Position numbers and translations under genes: made by a program. Under the pieces are notes generated by a model. The model had not been told where the DNA came from, did not search any database, and was given only the letters and a program-made list of their open reading frames with translations. Shown here piece after piece: positions 1 to 11,822 of a DNA stretch of 64,000 nucleotides. Origin of the DNA: Diadophis punctatus similis. Taxonomy: Eukaryota > Chordata > Lepidosauria > Squamata > Dipsadidae. The DNA is taken from contig JALIGW010000001.1 in assembly GCA_023053685.1 (NCBI GenBank), forward strand, positions 50,263,859 through 50,327,858, read 5' to 3'. Position 1 is the first letter of the stretch, and every line of letters starts with the position of its first letter.

Positions 1-1775
1 CTATTGTGTAACTACGGTACTTTGTTTTCTGGCCTTAACATAAACTCAAGCACATTTGCTCCACAGCTTAAGGTCTACAGTTCTCTGACACCATATGATG
101 TCACAAGATTCAACATGAAAAAGTTTTCTCATAGCCTAAAACACACTGCTTATTCCACTGGAATTGATTCACACATTAGCTAGTCATTCAGTTATACTGT
201 ACATAGTTGTACTGTAAAAAGGAATCCATCAACATTTATGGGTAGGTGAACAAATTGAATAATAAAATACAGTAAGAATCCTTGGCCTCTTAATGTTCAG
301 CAACAATGAAGAATTTGTTCTTTTCCAGATGTTGCCCACTGCCAACCTCCCTCACCACTGCTACGCTGGCTGAGGCCAATGGAAATTATACTTAGTAACA
401 TCTGGAGGGCTTACCACACCTAGCACAGAGACGCAAACGGAAAAAAATCACATTTCCATGCTTTTGCTCCCACCTAAGCACATACAAAAATGAAACCATG
501 TTTTAGGAATTCTAAGTGACAATACAGTAATTGTATTCTAAAATAACTATATGCATAATTGTGGTATACACTTCTGCAAGCAAATGTGTGAAACTTACAC
601 CTTTGGAAAAGACAAAAAGGAGTAGGGTTGCCCTTTTAACTCTAGGGGCCTCTCCTAAGGCCACATTTGGATGCACGATAAACTAAAGGGAACTTGTACG
701 GCTATGGTATGGCTTTTTTAGAGTTGTAAATTCTTAGGAAAAGCTTAAAACTTGTAAAATCCAATGCACTAAGAGGATCTACAAAGCATTTTTTTAAAGC
801 AGCTTTCAACTTTACAATGCACACTTCACTGGAATAAAGACATCACGAGGGCAGAGGAAACATCGTTTAGCACGACTTTCCCCCTTCCCTTCATTCCTGC
901 AGCACTTTCTCAGAAAACCTTCACACAAGAAACTCAGAAAGTTCAAAACCCTCACCCTACTTACCATATTTAAATATCCACACTTCTTTTGCAGATGTTA
1001 TAAATCAAAGGACCCATCCCCAACCCTCAGATCCCTGTGCCCAGGGCTGGCTGGGGATGCTGAGAAGCCTACTCCAAAACCCAGCCAAAAAAGACATCAG
1101 GCTGGAAAAGGCCAGGTTAAGATTTTGCCATTCAAGGAACAGCAACAGATGCCACCTTGTCACAGCATTTGTCCGAGATGGATAGCTAAACAGAGATTTG
1201 ACTGCCAGGGAACAAAGAGCAAAAGATACCCTTCCACACACCAATGGAGAGTTGGGAGGGTGGCTGGCTGAAAGTTGAAGGACAGAAGTCACTCTGCAGT
1301 GCTGGGGAAGTCAGCCATAGAGCAGGAAAATTAAACTGTTTACAGTTTTTCTTTTACCAACACCACAAACACTAACCTAGAGAATTGAACAGGGATTTGG
1401 TCTAGTTACTTTCCAAATTCACTTTATTTCCAACACTCCCCTCATTTCGCATGCAAAGCTTACAACTTAAATTCTATCTAAAGTCATTCACTTTAATTCC
1501 AACTCTCCCTTCCTTTCGCATGCAAAGCTCACAACTTAAATTCCAACTAAAGTCGTTCTTCAGAAAAGAGAAGGCTCAGAAACTGCTCGTTAACTGAGTT
1601 ACATCAGAAAATTCAAATAATAATCATCATCATCGAAGCACAGCCCGATAAAAGCACCCAACGATTACAGACTGGAGACCCGCTTACAAAGGCAAGTGTG
1701 TTCTCGCACGCTAGGCTCAGAAACTTTTCGCCCAGGCCGCCACCCCCACTCCAAACTGTTGCATCTCCCGCTTAC
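1..1775 (-). other. Candidate intron 1 of the divergent upstream gene; no coding sequence seen
   Basis: This AT-rich stretch lies left of a minus-strand splice donor at 1776/1775. If that donor is used, the region is the start of an intron that leaves the window. I see no conserved exon in it. The only structure noticed is a tandem duplication of about 69 bp near 1430-1570. The open frames on either strand are short and look random. Confidence 0.35.
1430..1573. repeat. Two-copy tandem duplication, period about 69 bp
   Basis: Two diverged copies of a unit of about 69 bp follow each other. Both contain the string TTCGCATGCAAAGCT, followed by ACAACTTAAATTC and AAAGTCRTTC. The G of the shared TTCGC lies at 1449 in one copy and 1518 in the other. 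Each copy contains ATGCAAAG, close to a POU/octamer motif. Confidence 0.7.
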
Positions 1776-2300
1776 CTGTTCACATGTCTTGGGATCAACC
1801 AAATGCTGTTTTGGCCAAAGAAGCCAGATCACGAGCCTCTTTTTTCTTCTCTCGCCTCCATTCCCCGTGGGGGGGAAACAATTTTTTGAGGGGGAGGGGG
1901 AAATCCCGAAGAAAATCTAGCCACGGCGGATGGACCAGGCGTCTGTCTTAACCACAAGAATCCAATCCGGAGGGGGAAGAAAGTTTCAGGCGAGAGAGAG
2001 GTCCGTTCGTTTGCAAAAGTTAATCGGGGGAGGGGAGGGGGCGGGCTGAGAGGAAGGAGAAGCGGGATACTGGTTGGGTGGGAGGAGCGGCAAAAAAAGA
2101 GGGGAGGGAAACGGCTCCGCCTTTGGTCCCCCCCCCCCTTCCTAAGGCACAGGGCGCTAGAGAAAAGTTGGGAGTTGGGAAAGGAAGCGCAAAATTCAGG
2201 AAGAGGACAGCGGGGGAACGGGAGAACCGGGAATATTGGTGGAGGGGGGGCAGGGATTACTGTCTCGTTATTAAAACGAGGGCCGGGCGCTGCGGAGGCG
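1776..2300 (-). promoter_or_regulatory. PTPN14: Candidate noncoding exon 1 of an upstream divergent gene (PTPN14 by synteny)
   Basis: On the minus strand the sequence reads CAG|GTAAG with the last exon base at 1776, a full consensus splice donor, at the edge of a CpG island. In other vertebrates the gene upstream of CENPF is PTPN14. It points away from CENPF, and as I recall its first exon is untranslated. Position, strand and the donor all fit. The transcription start is not determined, so the right-hand limit is only nominal. No protein evidence supports this call, and the island could serve another transcript. The identity is inference from gene order. Confidence 0.35.
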
Positions 2301-3150
2301 GCCACTGCGCTGGGGCGAGCGCGCCTGCCCTGCGGCGCTTTCTCTCATCCAAGCGCTGCTGCTCAGCAGAGACGACGACGACGACCTCGGAGTCACAGCT
2401 TAGGAATGCCAAGAATGCGGGGCGGCCGCCGGCAGTGGAAGGCAGGAAACATCGGGGCTTTGAGTGGAGATCTCACTCCTTTTTTCTTCTTCTCCCTCTC
2501 TTCCCGTGTTTTACACACAGTTCCCCTCCCCCGAGTACAGGAATGAAAGCCCCCCCCCCCCCGACGGAAGCCCGGCCTCTTCACCGCACCGATCCGCTGA
2601 GGAGGGTTCTCTTCAAAGCGGGAGACGGATAGACTAAGGAGAGACTCCTTCGACGGCACCGTCTTTTTCTTCCCCTCCCAGCCGCAGGGACTGGCTCCGA
2701 GCCCGGCTCGCGGGTCTGCCTGGCGGCTTTGCGGGTCGTTTCAAATTTAACACGTGTCGTTCTCGGGGGAAGGGGCACCAACCCGTCGCCTCCTCCCTTT
2801 TTTGTGTGTGGGGGGCTGAACGAGCCAGGGGAGGGAGGGCTGAGCGGCGAGAAAAGTGACCCTTTGGGTCTCTCGCTGAGGGGCGTAAAGCGAGGAACCC
2901 CGAAAATCGGTTTGGGTAGGGAAGGAGGAGCTTTGGGAAGGGAGGGAGGTTGGAAAAGCAGGCCGGGCGAAGAAAAAGGACCGAAGGCGGCTCTTCGCGA
3001 AGTTTGGGAAGGGAGGAGCTTAAAGGAAGCCTTGCGAGGCCAGCGGCCGATCGGAACTTGGCGAGTTGCCGTCTTACCGCCCCGCTGGGAAATAACGCTA
3101 ATATAAACTTTTTTCCCGAAGATCTGTTGTGCGTGTTTTGTAGCCAGTGT
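1850..3150. promoter_or_regulatory. CpG island, probable promoter region
   Basis: CG dinucleotides and G+C content rise sharply compared with the AT-rich flanks. The island contains G-runs, GC-box-like strings, a short (GAC)n run near 2370-2385 and C-runs near 2130 and 2555. Long frames in both directions (for example at 2078-2632) are expected in GC-rich DNA and show no recognisable protein. It lies about 15 kb upstream of the CENPF promoter and is separate from it. Confidence 0.7.
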
Positions 3151-3159
3151 AGCTGTGGT

Positions 3160-4340
3160 TCGAATTTCGGCTAGTTCTTTTTGGGAAATTAGACGTTATA
3201 TGTGGGCATCTGCGTGGTTCAAGCCATAGGAGTTGGCGGTTTGGAGGGAGATGCTAGCAAATACCTTAAAACGATTTCCCCCCCCCCGCCCCCGAAGTTG
3301 CTTGAACTGTTACGTTTCCGTAATGGTCAATTTCTGGAATAGGTTATTGCCTGTTTTTATGTTTTCTTTAATTTGATGGAAAGCTGGGATAAGTATGATG
3401 TAAATAAAAAAGCGCAAGAATTTAAGGGGTACTCCGGTTACCCGTATCAGCAAAGCATCGTTTTGTTTTTATGAAAATGTGGTTTCCTCTCCCACTTCAA
3501 GTTTACCCAGGTGTTCAGGAAAACGAAAAACAAACGCAACATGTTTTGGATCATATAAGAAATACAGTAGTGGATGGATTTCATTTGTATTCCCAGCAGT
3601 GCAACCCTGCCCACCCCCATATTTCTATTTTGCCTTCCTGATAAGCGTTCCTTCGCTAAACCAGCACAGACCTGTATCTGATGTTTTTTTAAAAAATACA
3701 CATTTCAATGCTTAGGCCTTCTCTTTGGCCTTGATTATCAACTCTTGACATTGTTCGTTTCAAATAACAATGCTTGGTTTTCTGTTTACAACTAAATTGC
3801 ATTCAAAGCACAAGTGGTTATTTATTCAACATCTATATTATAGCCAACCATCTCAATCAATGACTGAGCTGCTTACAAGTCATAACAAATTTATGAATGC
3901 CTCTTCCTGCCCTTGCCCACAAAAATATTCCTAAATTGTGGGCAAGTCTTTCTAAAAACAAGTGTGATAAATTTTATTTTTTAAATGAGTCTATATATCC
4001 AACTAGGAGGAGCTGGATAAAGCAGCAGCGATTGTGGGATGATGCCTAACAAGATTACCCAGGTTTTACTACTGAAAATCATCTTAATATTCCTAGTTTA
4101 TTGGACTGCCTGCTATCAAGTTTTCCATTCTTCATTTAATTCAAGGCTGTGGTTGGTTTGCTATATGTATTTACAATAATTATTCCAGTCACTTAAATCC
4201 TAAGCCCAGTGGTATTGGTTGTTAACGGTACACACCTGTATAATAAACTACTCAAAACCCAAAAGAGTTGTGGATATTGATATTGAATCCATGCATGCAC
4301 TTAGTTTGTATCTGCATTGAAGAGGTGCCTGTACTAAAGC
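3160..4340. other. Intergenic; no gene seen
   Basis: Unique-looking AT-rich sequence with a short C-run near 3280. I see no exon, RNA gene or recognisable repeat here. Confidence 0.4.
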
Positions 4341-4341
4341 C

Positions 4342-4522
4342 AATATAGTGTAGTGGTTAAGATGTTATGCTGTAAATAGGAAGAATCAGGTTCTAGCTAT
4401 CCTCAACCATAATATGGTAGAAGCCCACTGGGTGATTTTGGGCCATTCACTTTGCATATTCTGCTTCACTGGATTGTTGGGGGAGGGACTATACCACCTT
4501 GAGCTTCTGAAAGAAAACGCAA
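4342..4522 (+). repeat. tRNA-derived SINE (Sauria-type), diverged
   Basis: An A-box-like string, GTGTAGTGGTTAAGATG, is followed by a weak B-box region. The body then reads CTGGGTGATTTTGGGCCA, a block shared with the copies at 26222 and 51937. The assignment to the Sauria SINE group is from memory. Confidence 0.6.
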
Positions 4523-4897
4523 TACAGGTAGTCTTCAAATTACAACAGTTCATTTAGTGACCATTCAAAGTTACAACAGCACTGGAAATTTTTCACACTT
4601 ATGACCATTGCAGCATCTCCATGGTCATGTGATTTACGGTACATTCTGATGTTCGACAACTAACGCATATTTATGATGGTTGGAGTGTCCTGGAATCGTG
4701 TGATCCCCTTTTGCAACCTTCTGACAAGCATAGTCAATGGGGAAACCAGCTTTACTTAACAACTGTGTTACTAATTTAAGAACTGCAGTGATTCATTTAA
4801 AAAATGTAGCCAGAAAAGTCGTAAAAAGGGTCAAAACTCACTTAAATTTATTACTTAGCAACATAAATTTTGGGCTGAATTGTCGTAAGTTGAGAAG
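4523..4897. mobile_element. TA-flanked inverted-repeat MITE (TACAGGTAGTC family)
   Basis: The left end reads TACAGGTAGTCTTCAAATTA and the right end GAATTGTCGTAAGTTGAG. Inside are the blocks typical of this family here: TTATGACCATTGCAGC, CATGGTCATGTGAT and CAATGGGGAAACC. Related copies are at 11340, 15040, 28505, 29504, 31548 and 59765. The termini suggest a Tc1/mariner-like origin. It abuts or interrupts the tail of the SINE to its left. Confidence 0.7.
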
Positions 4898-5689
4898 TTA
4901 AATAAATCTAATAAGATGTATCTTCTAAGTACAGATTTACAGTAAGTCTATTTAGGACTTATCATATTTAATTTTAGGTGAGTACATTTGCAGCTTAGGA
5001 AGTCTGAAAAAAGGAGCTGAAGGACAAATGTGCAGCATCCCAATGGAATCAAGGTCATAAATCACATGCAACTGAACTGCATTGAAAGCAGAGTTACCAA
5101 GCTAATAGGGATAAGAGAAGTGATTAAAATCAAGGACCACCCAGGGCTAGATTGTTCCTGAAAGACATGGAACCTATGCGAATCTTTGGATATTTATCAT
5201 GCATGTCTTTACCTGCTCTGGTCAACAAAGGAAGTTTTGTAACTTTTCAGCTGCAAAAAGATCACATTTTTGTTCTGGGGGAAAATATGTAGCAGTAGGG
5301 GACATTGATGGAGCAAGGCCAGGCCTTCATTGGGGGGGGGGGGGGGTGTTTAAAAAAATTAACAAGTCTGTCAGGCTTACCTGAATTTTAATATACCACT
5401 GGCATAAAAAAATAATGCTGTAATGTTTTAATTTCAACAACAGGAACTCAGGTGTGATTGGGGATTAGCAGGCCAGTTTCAGGATTTCAGAATGGGGGGG
5501 GGGAGCTGCTTATACAGGACACAGATCACCTACAACTTTGACAAAATAGCCCATAAGCTAAAGCCAGCTTAAGACCAACAACCCAACAATCTCCAGTCTG
5601 GGATCTGCAGGTAGGGCTGATAGAATTTACTAATCCCCAATCAGTATCCTTGGGTGAGCAGCCCAAGAATATCTTACACCTCTTGAGCC

Positions 5690-5981
5690 CTATAGAGCCG
5701 TGATGGCGAACCTATGGCACGCGTGCCAGAGGTGGCACGCAGAGCCCTCTGTGGGCACCACACCGTCGCCAGCTGCTCTTCCAGGTTCTGTCGTGCGCAT
5801 GCGTATCGGCCAGATCCACCATGCGCACCGGCCAGGCATGTGCGCGCCGGAACCCGGAAGAGAGCACCTGGCCACCGTGCACATGCACATCGGCCAGCTG
5901 CTCTCTTCTGGGTTCTGGCACTGCGATGCGCTCCAGTTTCACTACTCAGTGCTGAAAAGGTTAACCATCACTGCTATAGAG
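5690..5981. mobile_element. hAT-like MITE, CAGTGATGGCGAACC family, copy A
   Basis: The element proper spans 5698-5973 (276 bp). Its left end is CCGTGATGGCGAACCTATGG and its right end GGTTAACCATCACTG. It is flanked by perfect 8-bp target duplications CTATAGAG (5690-5697 and 5974-5981), the hallmark of hAT transposition. The interior is CpG-rich, carries GCGCATGCG strings, and encodes no transposase. Confidence 0.92.
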
Positions 5982-6844
5982 GATGCTAAGAAGGACCATT
6001 GGCCAGTCTTTTTATGTTCATTGCATTATAATAGGAAATAATAAGCCTTACTTGCAGGATTATTCAAAAGGACTCCAATGCAGAAAGCTTTGAATATTTA
6101 AAAGCATTAACTACTATTACCTCTCCCAGAGATGATCACATCCCAAAAAAGTGGGTATTATCCCTGGGATATACAGCATTAACCTGGAGATTGTCTATAG
6201 GTGAAATTCTACTCCAAAATTGTTTTTGAATGTTAAGCACTCTCCTGTAAATATATACTACTAGAAGGAAGCACTTTTCAGTAAGTTCCCGGTAGGGAGG
6301 AACCTTCATGTTTAAACTGGCCCATAATGCTTGGCTTTAGGACATTCAGTTCTGGAAACTCTCCAATGAACCTAGGAGATTATACATTTAACAAAAAGGA
6401 ATTACATTGAAAATCTGAGCGCGCATGGAATGAGCTGAAGCATTTGAAAATGCTGCTAGAGTAACATTCACAAGATTATCTTGTTTGCATACTGTGCAAC
6501 ACACTGCCCCAGGGGGCATTGCATGTCACACCTTGAGTTGGAAAGAGGAAGGAAAAGACACATTCCAGAGGTGGGCTGAAGCTCCTGCAAGGAGCTCAGA
6601 TAAGACCTGGATGAGCAGGTCTGAGCATCTGTGTAGTAATGCAGTGATTTTTCAAAATTCAATGTGTGTACCTACATTCTTCTGGTTTTAATCAGTTGCA
6701 GAAAATAGATGACTTAAAAATCAAGTATGTTAGACAAAAAGTCTGCCCTATAATTTGTGCTTTTGTTATTTATACCAGTATATGCCTTTAAAAATATTGT
6801 TGTGTGGATATATACACATATATGCATACATAATGTTTATACTG

Positions 6845-7040
6845 CGAGAAGCAACCTAGAACTAAGAAGAAATTTCCTGAGAGAACAAATAATCCGTGGA
6901 ACAACTTGCCTCCAGAAGTTGTGAATGCTCCAACACTGGAAGTTTTTAAGAAGAGATTGGACAATCATTATATCTGAAATGTATAGAGTTTCCTGCCTGA
7001 GCAAGGGGTTGGACTAGAAAACCTCCAAGGTCCCTTCAAA
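6845..7040 (+). mobile_element. CR1-type LINE 3' end (sense orientation), truncated
   Basis: This short 3' fragment includes the strings AACTAAGAAGAAATTTCCTG and CCTCCAGAAGTTGTGAATGC. It corresponds to the antisense copies at 11823-13095 and 16394-17180. It runs straight into an (ATTCT)n microsatellite, the arrangement described for Snake1 CR1 LINEs. Confidence 0.85.
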
Positions 7041-7121
7041 CTCTTGTTATTCTATTCTATTCTATTCTATTCTATTCTATTCTATTCTATTCTATTCCAT
7101 TCTACTCTACTCTACTCTACT
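7041..7121. repeat. (ATTCT)n microsatellite at a LINE 3' end
   Basis: An uninterrupted (ATTCT)n tract that drifts to (ACTCT)n lies directly at the 3' end of the CR1-type fragment. Confidence 0.95.
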
Positions 7122-8465
7122 TTTCACACAAAATTACTTCATTAAGCCAATCTTTCTGCACATGGTCTTTTAGTCCTGCTAATCTACTTGATAAAAATGT
7201 TTGTTCATGTAGCTTGAGAGAAAGACATTTGGATGTCCTTTTTATTTTTGTGTGAAGGGAACTTGAGAAAGCAAGGAAGAGTCACAATCTTTAAAATTTC
7301 TTTGGCATCTTTAAGGGATGCCCGCATTTTTGTAAGATCATGGCATGCTTCTCTTTGCAAATTGTAGTCAGATAAATGTTACATATTTACATATTTATCT
7401 TGTTCCTGAGGCAAAGGTAAGGAATCAGTGGGTAGCAAAAGCTGACCCTATGGGGGAAAACTGGAGTGTTACAGTTGCCGCCAATCCTTGAAGACTTGTG
7501 GTAGACATTGAATAACATGAGGCATTACACTGCCTTTTGATAATTCTACTACATTCAAAATAATAAAAATGATTTTTAATTGAAATTGAAAATTGAAAGA
7601 CTATATTCTTGTAATGCTCAATTCAGGAATCGATTTCCAGTTCTCTTTATGCATTAATCCTACATGCATACAGAATAAAATATTCAAATTAAGATCTCTT
7701 TCAGAAATGTACCATCTTATGAGACAAGCTGCTTGGCATCCAAGATTCAAAATACTTGAATTCTGGGAAGTAACACAGAACTCTTTTTCAGGCAAAGAGA
7801 AATCAGCCAGAAAGAGTCCTACTTTCTCATCCCAAAATACACTATAACTTACCTATGATTTACAGCAATGTTTCTTAACTTGTTGCCCTTAAAGTGTATT
7901 GTATTAATCATCTTACAGGACTCTCACCCCCGGAAATGATGGGAACTGTAGTCTAACCCATCTGGGGCATGAGATTGGAAAAACTGTTACAGCATATTTC
8001 AACATAGTCCTGTTTGACATGGTCAAATACAAAACATATGTTCTACAAAGAGCTATGATTTCCCTCTCTTGTTTGCCACTCCTTGATTGCAAGAAAAGTG
8101 GGTAATTGACTTTTCTACTGAATCTGCAACACTTTGACAAGCCACTGTTGAGGTTCAAGTAGTTCACTGAAAAGGCTTCTGATTTTGCTAGTTTGTTGTT
8201 CATTGGCATTTTCTAAATGCTTGAGAATAATCATAATAGCCTTTCCAAAAGTAACCTGCTGTTCTCCTGCTGTGACAGATTTCAGCTCCCATACTTTCTA
8301 GTCATCTTGGTTGAAAAATGTTAGCTGGTAGAAAGCACTGAGTTTCCAACCAGAATAGTTGCAGACTTTTTGACATTTACCTTCCTAGCCAGAATATTCT
8401 ATAGGTATCTGAATGAGCCATTTCTCACTTTGTTTTTTTCTGACATCAATATAGAGCCTGTAATG

Positions 8466-8645
8466 CAATAGCAATAGCAATAGCATTTAGACTTACATAC
8501 CGCTTCACGGTGCTTTACAGCCCTCTCTAAGCAATTTACAGAGTCAGCATATTGCCCCCAACAATCTGGATCCTCATTTTACCGATCTCGGAAGGATGGA
8601 AGGCTGAGTCAACCTTGAGCCTGCTAAGATTACATACCTCACAAG
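8466..8645 (-). repeat. tRNA-derived snake SINE (GTGGCGCAGTGG family), 5'-truncated
   Basis: Reverse-strand copy. Read on the plus strand it begins with (GCAATA)n, then TACCGCTTCACGGTGCTTTA, and ends near AGGCTGAGTCAACCTTGAG. These match the 3' two thirds of the full copies at 28878 and 50720. The tRNA-like head is missing. Confidence 0.85.
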
Positions 8646-9081
8646 TGGGGGGGGGACTTCATACCAAAGCCACATCTCTACTTTTCTCTGTATGTTGTTT
8701 TAAAATATGAATGCTTTTTGTGTTTAATGTTTGTCACAACTACCTTTTGCAAACAGTATTGGAAAGAAGGTGCTGCTGCTGGTGGCTTTCAACCTGAAAG
8801 GTTACATCTCAAACTTTTACATAAGTGTATGTAAATGTAAATACATGCTAGATTCCTTAGATATCGAATTATAATATCTATCCCATTGCAATTCTATGGC
8901 TCCATATTCTGGTGATTTTATTATGATTTTATCTTAATTAAATATATTATGTCCTATATTGTATTGTCCACATATCTTTTACACATACTGTACATATTTG
9001 CTGAGGCTTTATTTAAATTAAATTTGTATATCAGTGATTGCATGACACTTATTTATGGCATTCATTGAATAAATAAAAACA

Positions 9082-9545
9082 TACTAGGTCAGTGATGGCG
9101 AACCTTTTTTTCCTCGGGTGCCAAAAGTGTGAACGCACGTGTTATCTCACGCACACGCGTGCCCACACCCATAATTCAATGCCCCGGCCCCCTGCGCATG
9201 AGCATGCGACCCCCCCCGTGATGCCCCATTCCCCACGCATGACCACCCGCTGCCCCGTTTCCTGACTTCCGGTGGGCCCAGTAGGCCCGTTTTTTTTGCC
9301 CTCCCCAGGCTCCAGAGGCTTTCTTGGAGCCTGGGGAGGGTGAAAATGCCCTCCCCCACCCCCCGGAGGCCCTCTGGAGGCTGAAAATGCCCTCCCAGAG
9401 CCTCTGCATGAGCCGAAAAATCAGCTTGCTAGCACACACATGCGCGCTGGAGCTGAGCTAGGGCAACTGCTCGCGTGCCGGCAGATATGGCTTCGCGTGC
9501 CACCTGTGGCACGCGTGCCATAGGTTCGCCATCACGGTACTAGGT
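9082..9545. mobile_element. hAT-like MITE, CAGTGATGGCGAACC family, copy B
   Basis: The element proper spans 9090-9537 (448 bp). Its ends are CAGTGATGGCGAACC and GGTTCGCCATCACGG, with perfect 8-bp target duplications TACTAGGT (9082-9089 and 9538-9545). The GC-rich interior contains repeated GGCTGAAAATGCCCTCC-like segments in inverted arrangement and has no resemblance to copy A beyond the ends. Confidence 0.93.
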
Positions 9546-10476
9546 TGATATTTATGTTTACAAATATACATATTTGTATAATACCTACATACCATCTCCA
9601 CATAGTTTACTGTATATTCAACAAACAGACAGAATGCAGCATACATAACAAAAACACTGCTATTAAGCAGGAGCAAGGGAAATCAAGCCAATGATGATTA
9701 AAAGTGGGGCATTTCTATTTAATAACTACCTAACTGGGAAAGGTCAGTTTCAATAAATACTTCTCTTAAAGACCTACCCAAAGGGACAAGCAGCAGAAAA
9801 AGAAGAGCAAGAAAGCTCTGCCTATTGTATACTGTATGCTAGATTAGCTCTGATGGAACACTAGCAAAACCCAGAAAATAATCTAAATGGTGGGGGAGCA
9901 CATGCCCCTTATCAATTGATTAAATGCTAGCTATTTAAATTATTAGTTATTAAATGTTATTTAAAGAATACACGGGTTATACTTTATTATAATATACTTT
10001 CACAACCTAAAAAAACCCTCAGATGCTGAACAATACATATAGAAAGGAAGTACGGTATGTCAGTTCATGGCATCAATACATTCTAAAAGTCTGGTTTATA
10101 TTTTGTGGTGCTTACAATCATTAAGTCAAAAGTTTATTTGCCTAATGTGTCTGTGCACGCTAATCCCTTACACTTGCCAGCTTTATCTCCCTCTTCTTTG
10201 GAAAAAGGAATTTGGATTACGCAATCCTGGAAAACAAACCTGTTACCTTGAAGCATGAGCTAACATGTTATAATACTTTTATGGCTTGCAATTACTAAGG
10301 TGGATACTAAGCCAAATAGTTTTCTCGGAGGTTATCATCCACTCAGATAACATGTTGGAAAAGAAAATAGGATGAAGTGCAGCTTCTCAAATAGAAATAA
10401 GCCATTTTTTAATTGTTGTTTTCCAAAAGTTCTATACTTTAATATTAATTTTGAATCAATATAATTTTCCTTCTTC

Positions 10477-10478
<2 letters not shown>

Positions 10479-10517
<39 letters not shown>
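10479..10517. repeat. (TG)n microsatellite
   Basis: About 19 uninterrupted GT units. Open frames across it encode only Cys-Val or His-Thr repeats and are not genes. Confidence 0.95.
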
Positions 10518-10518
<1 letters not shown>

Positions 10519-11339
10519 CTAACTATCCGCCTCATCATCACTTATTATTCTTGCCAGAGCAAGTCTACAGAACCCTGTATTTCAATAATTTGTAGAAATT
10601 GTCATTTAAGAGCTTGGAAAATAAAGCAGCCGAATTTTCAGCTTATGATAGAAAGCTTGAATTCCCATGATCTGAAGCATGTTACATTCCACTAATAATT
10701 TGAATATGACTCCAATATGGGCAACAGAAAAAGGATCAGCTCTGAGCTAGTTTTCCTCCGTATATGCTGTAACACAATGCCCATCACGGCAAGCCATCGC
10801 AGCCCACAAGAAGGCTCCAGGTTGCGGAAGTTTGATCCAAGTGATCTAGGGATTGTTTAATAAGGAGGTTCATATGCTAAATTAAATATTCAAAAAAATA
10901 AAAAATCTGAAGCATGAAGCAATTATATAATTCAGTAATGGTGCAATGTTTCACTAAAACGATTTCTCATATTCAGAGGTAAAGAATTAGCATAATGGAA
11001 AGGGGGCTTCAAATTTAAAGCATATCTACTGATTAAATGTACTAGCATTTCCAGGGGCTACAGAGGGATGGACAGTCCATAGCTATGGTTCACTTTTGCC
11101 CTCCTCAAGTAATAGACCTCCACTGAACCCAACTCTAGATCTTTAATTCAGTTCAATTCTTGGAGGAGCAAAAATAAAGCAAAAATACAGTACACTATCA
11201 CTTACATAATGATATTTCATGGACAATCTCTTGAATCGAAAGCTGTGTTTTTCATACTTGGCAACCTTAGGATGCATGGACTTCATCTCCCAAAGTTGCC
11301 AAATTTGAAAAACACTGCTCTAAAACGAGACGCTGATTT

Positions 11340-11655
11340 TGAAAGGGCATGCTGTATACAAACTCCAACTTTATGACCAATCCTCACATTTACGACAGTT
11401 GTACTGTCCTGCCCTTAAGTGATTTCCATTTGCATGTTTCCCAGCCTGCTTGTGACAAGCCGAACTAATGGAGAACATGGAAGTAAAATTGTTAAATTGT
11501 ATCCCATGATGTTTTGCTTCACAACTGCAGTGACTTGCTTAATGACTGAATGGGAAGCAACATCTTTAGTCCTTCACCTTCACATGATTTTCCACTGAAC
11601 GACCACGGTGCTTAGCAATGGAATTGCAGATCCCAACGGTGGTCACTAAATAAGA
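11340..11655. mobile_element. Decayed TA-flanked MITE (TACAGGTAGTC family)
   Basis: Internal blocks of the family can be followed: TTTATGACCAATCCTCACA, GCTTGTGACAAGC, TTAATGACTGAATGG and GGTGGTCACTAAATAAGAAC. The outer ends are eroded, so the borders are approximate. Confidence 0.5.
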
Positions 11656-11822
11656 ACATGTGTCTGTTTTAAATTTTCATCTTCCTAGGGTTCGTATATT
11701 GTGAAGGCTTTGTTTTGTTTAACCATGGTTGTTTGAATAACTTATAATTGGCTAGTTCATACAACCCAATCATGTAAGCCAACTTTGAATTATTTAGCAA
11801 AGCATGGTTAAAGAAACCATGA

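Larger units (their letters stand above)
9546..11822. other. Intergenic; no gene seen
   Basis: AT-rich sequence that contains a (TG)n tract at 10479-10517 and a decayed MITE at about 11340-11655. No coding exon is recognisable. Confidence 0.4.

Noticed and set aside
2078..2632. Long open frames in both strands of the CpG island
   Set aside because: GC-rich DNA has few stop codons. The translations are low complexity (Pro, Arg, Gly), change with frame, and match no known protein.
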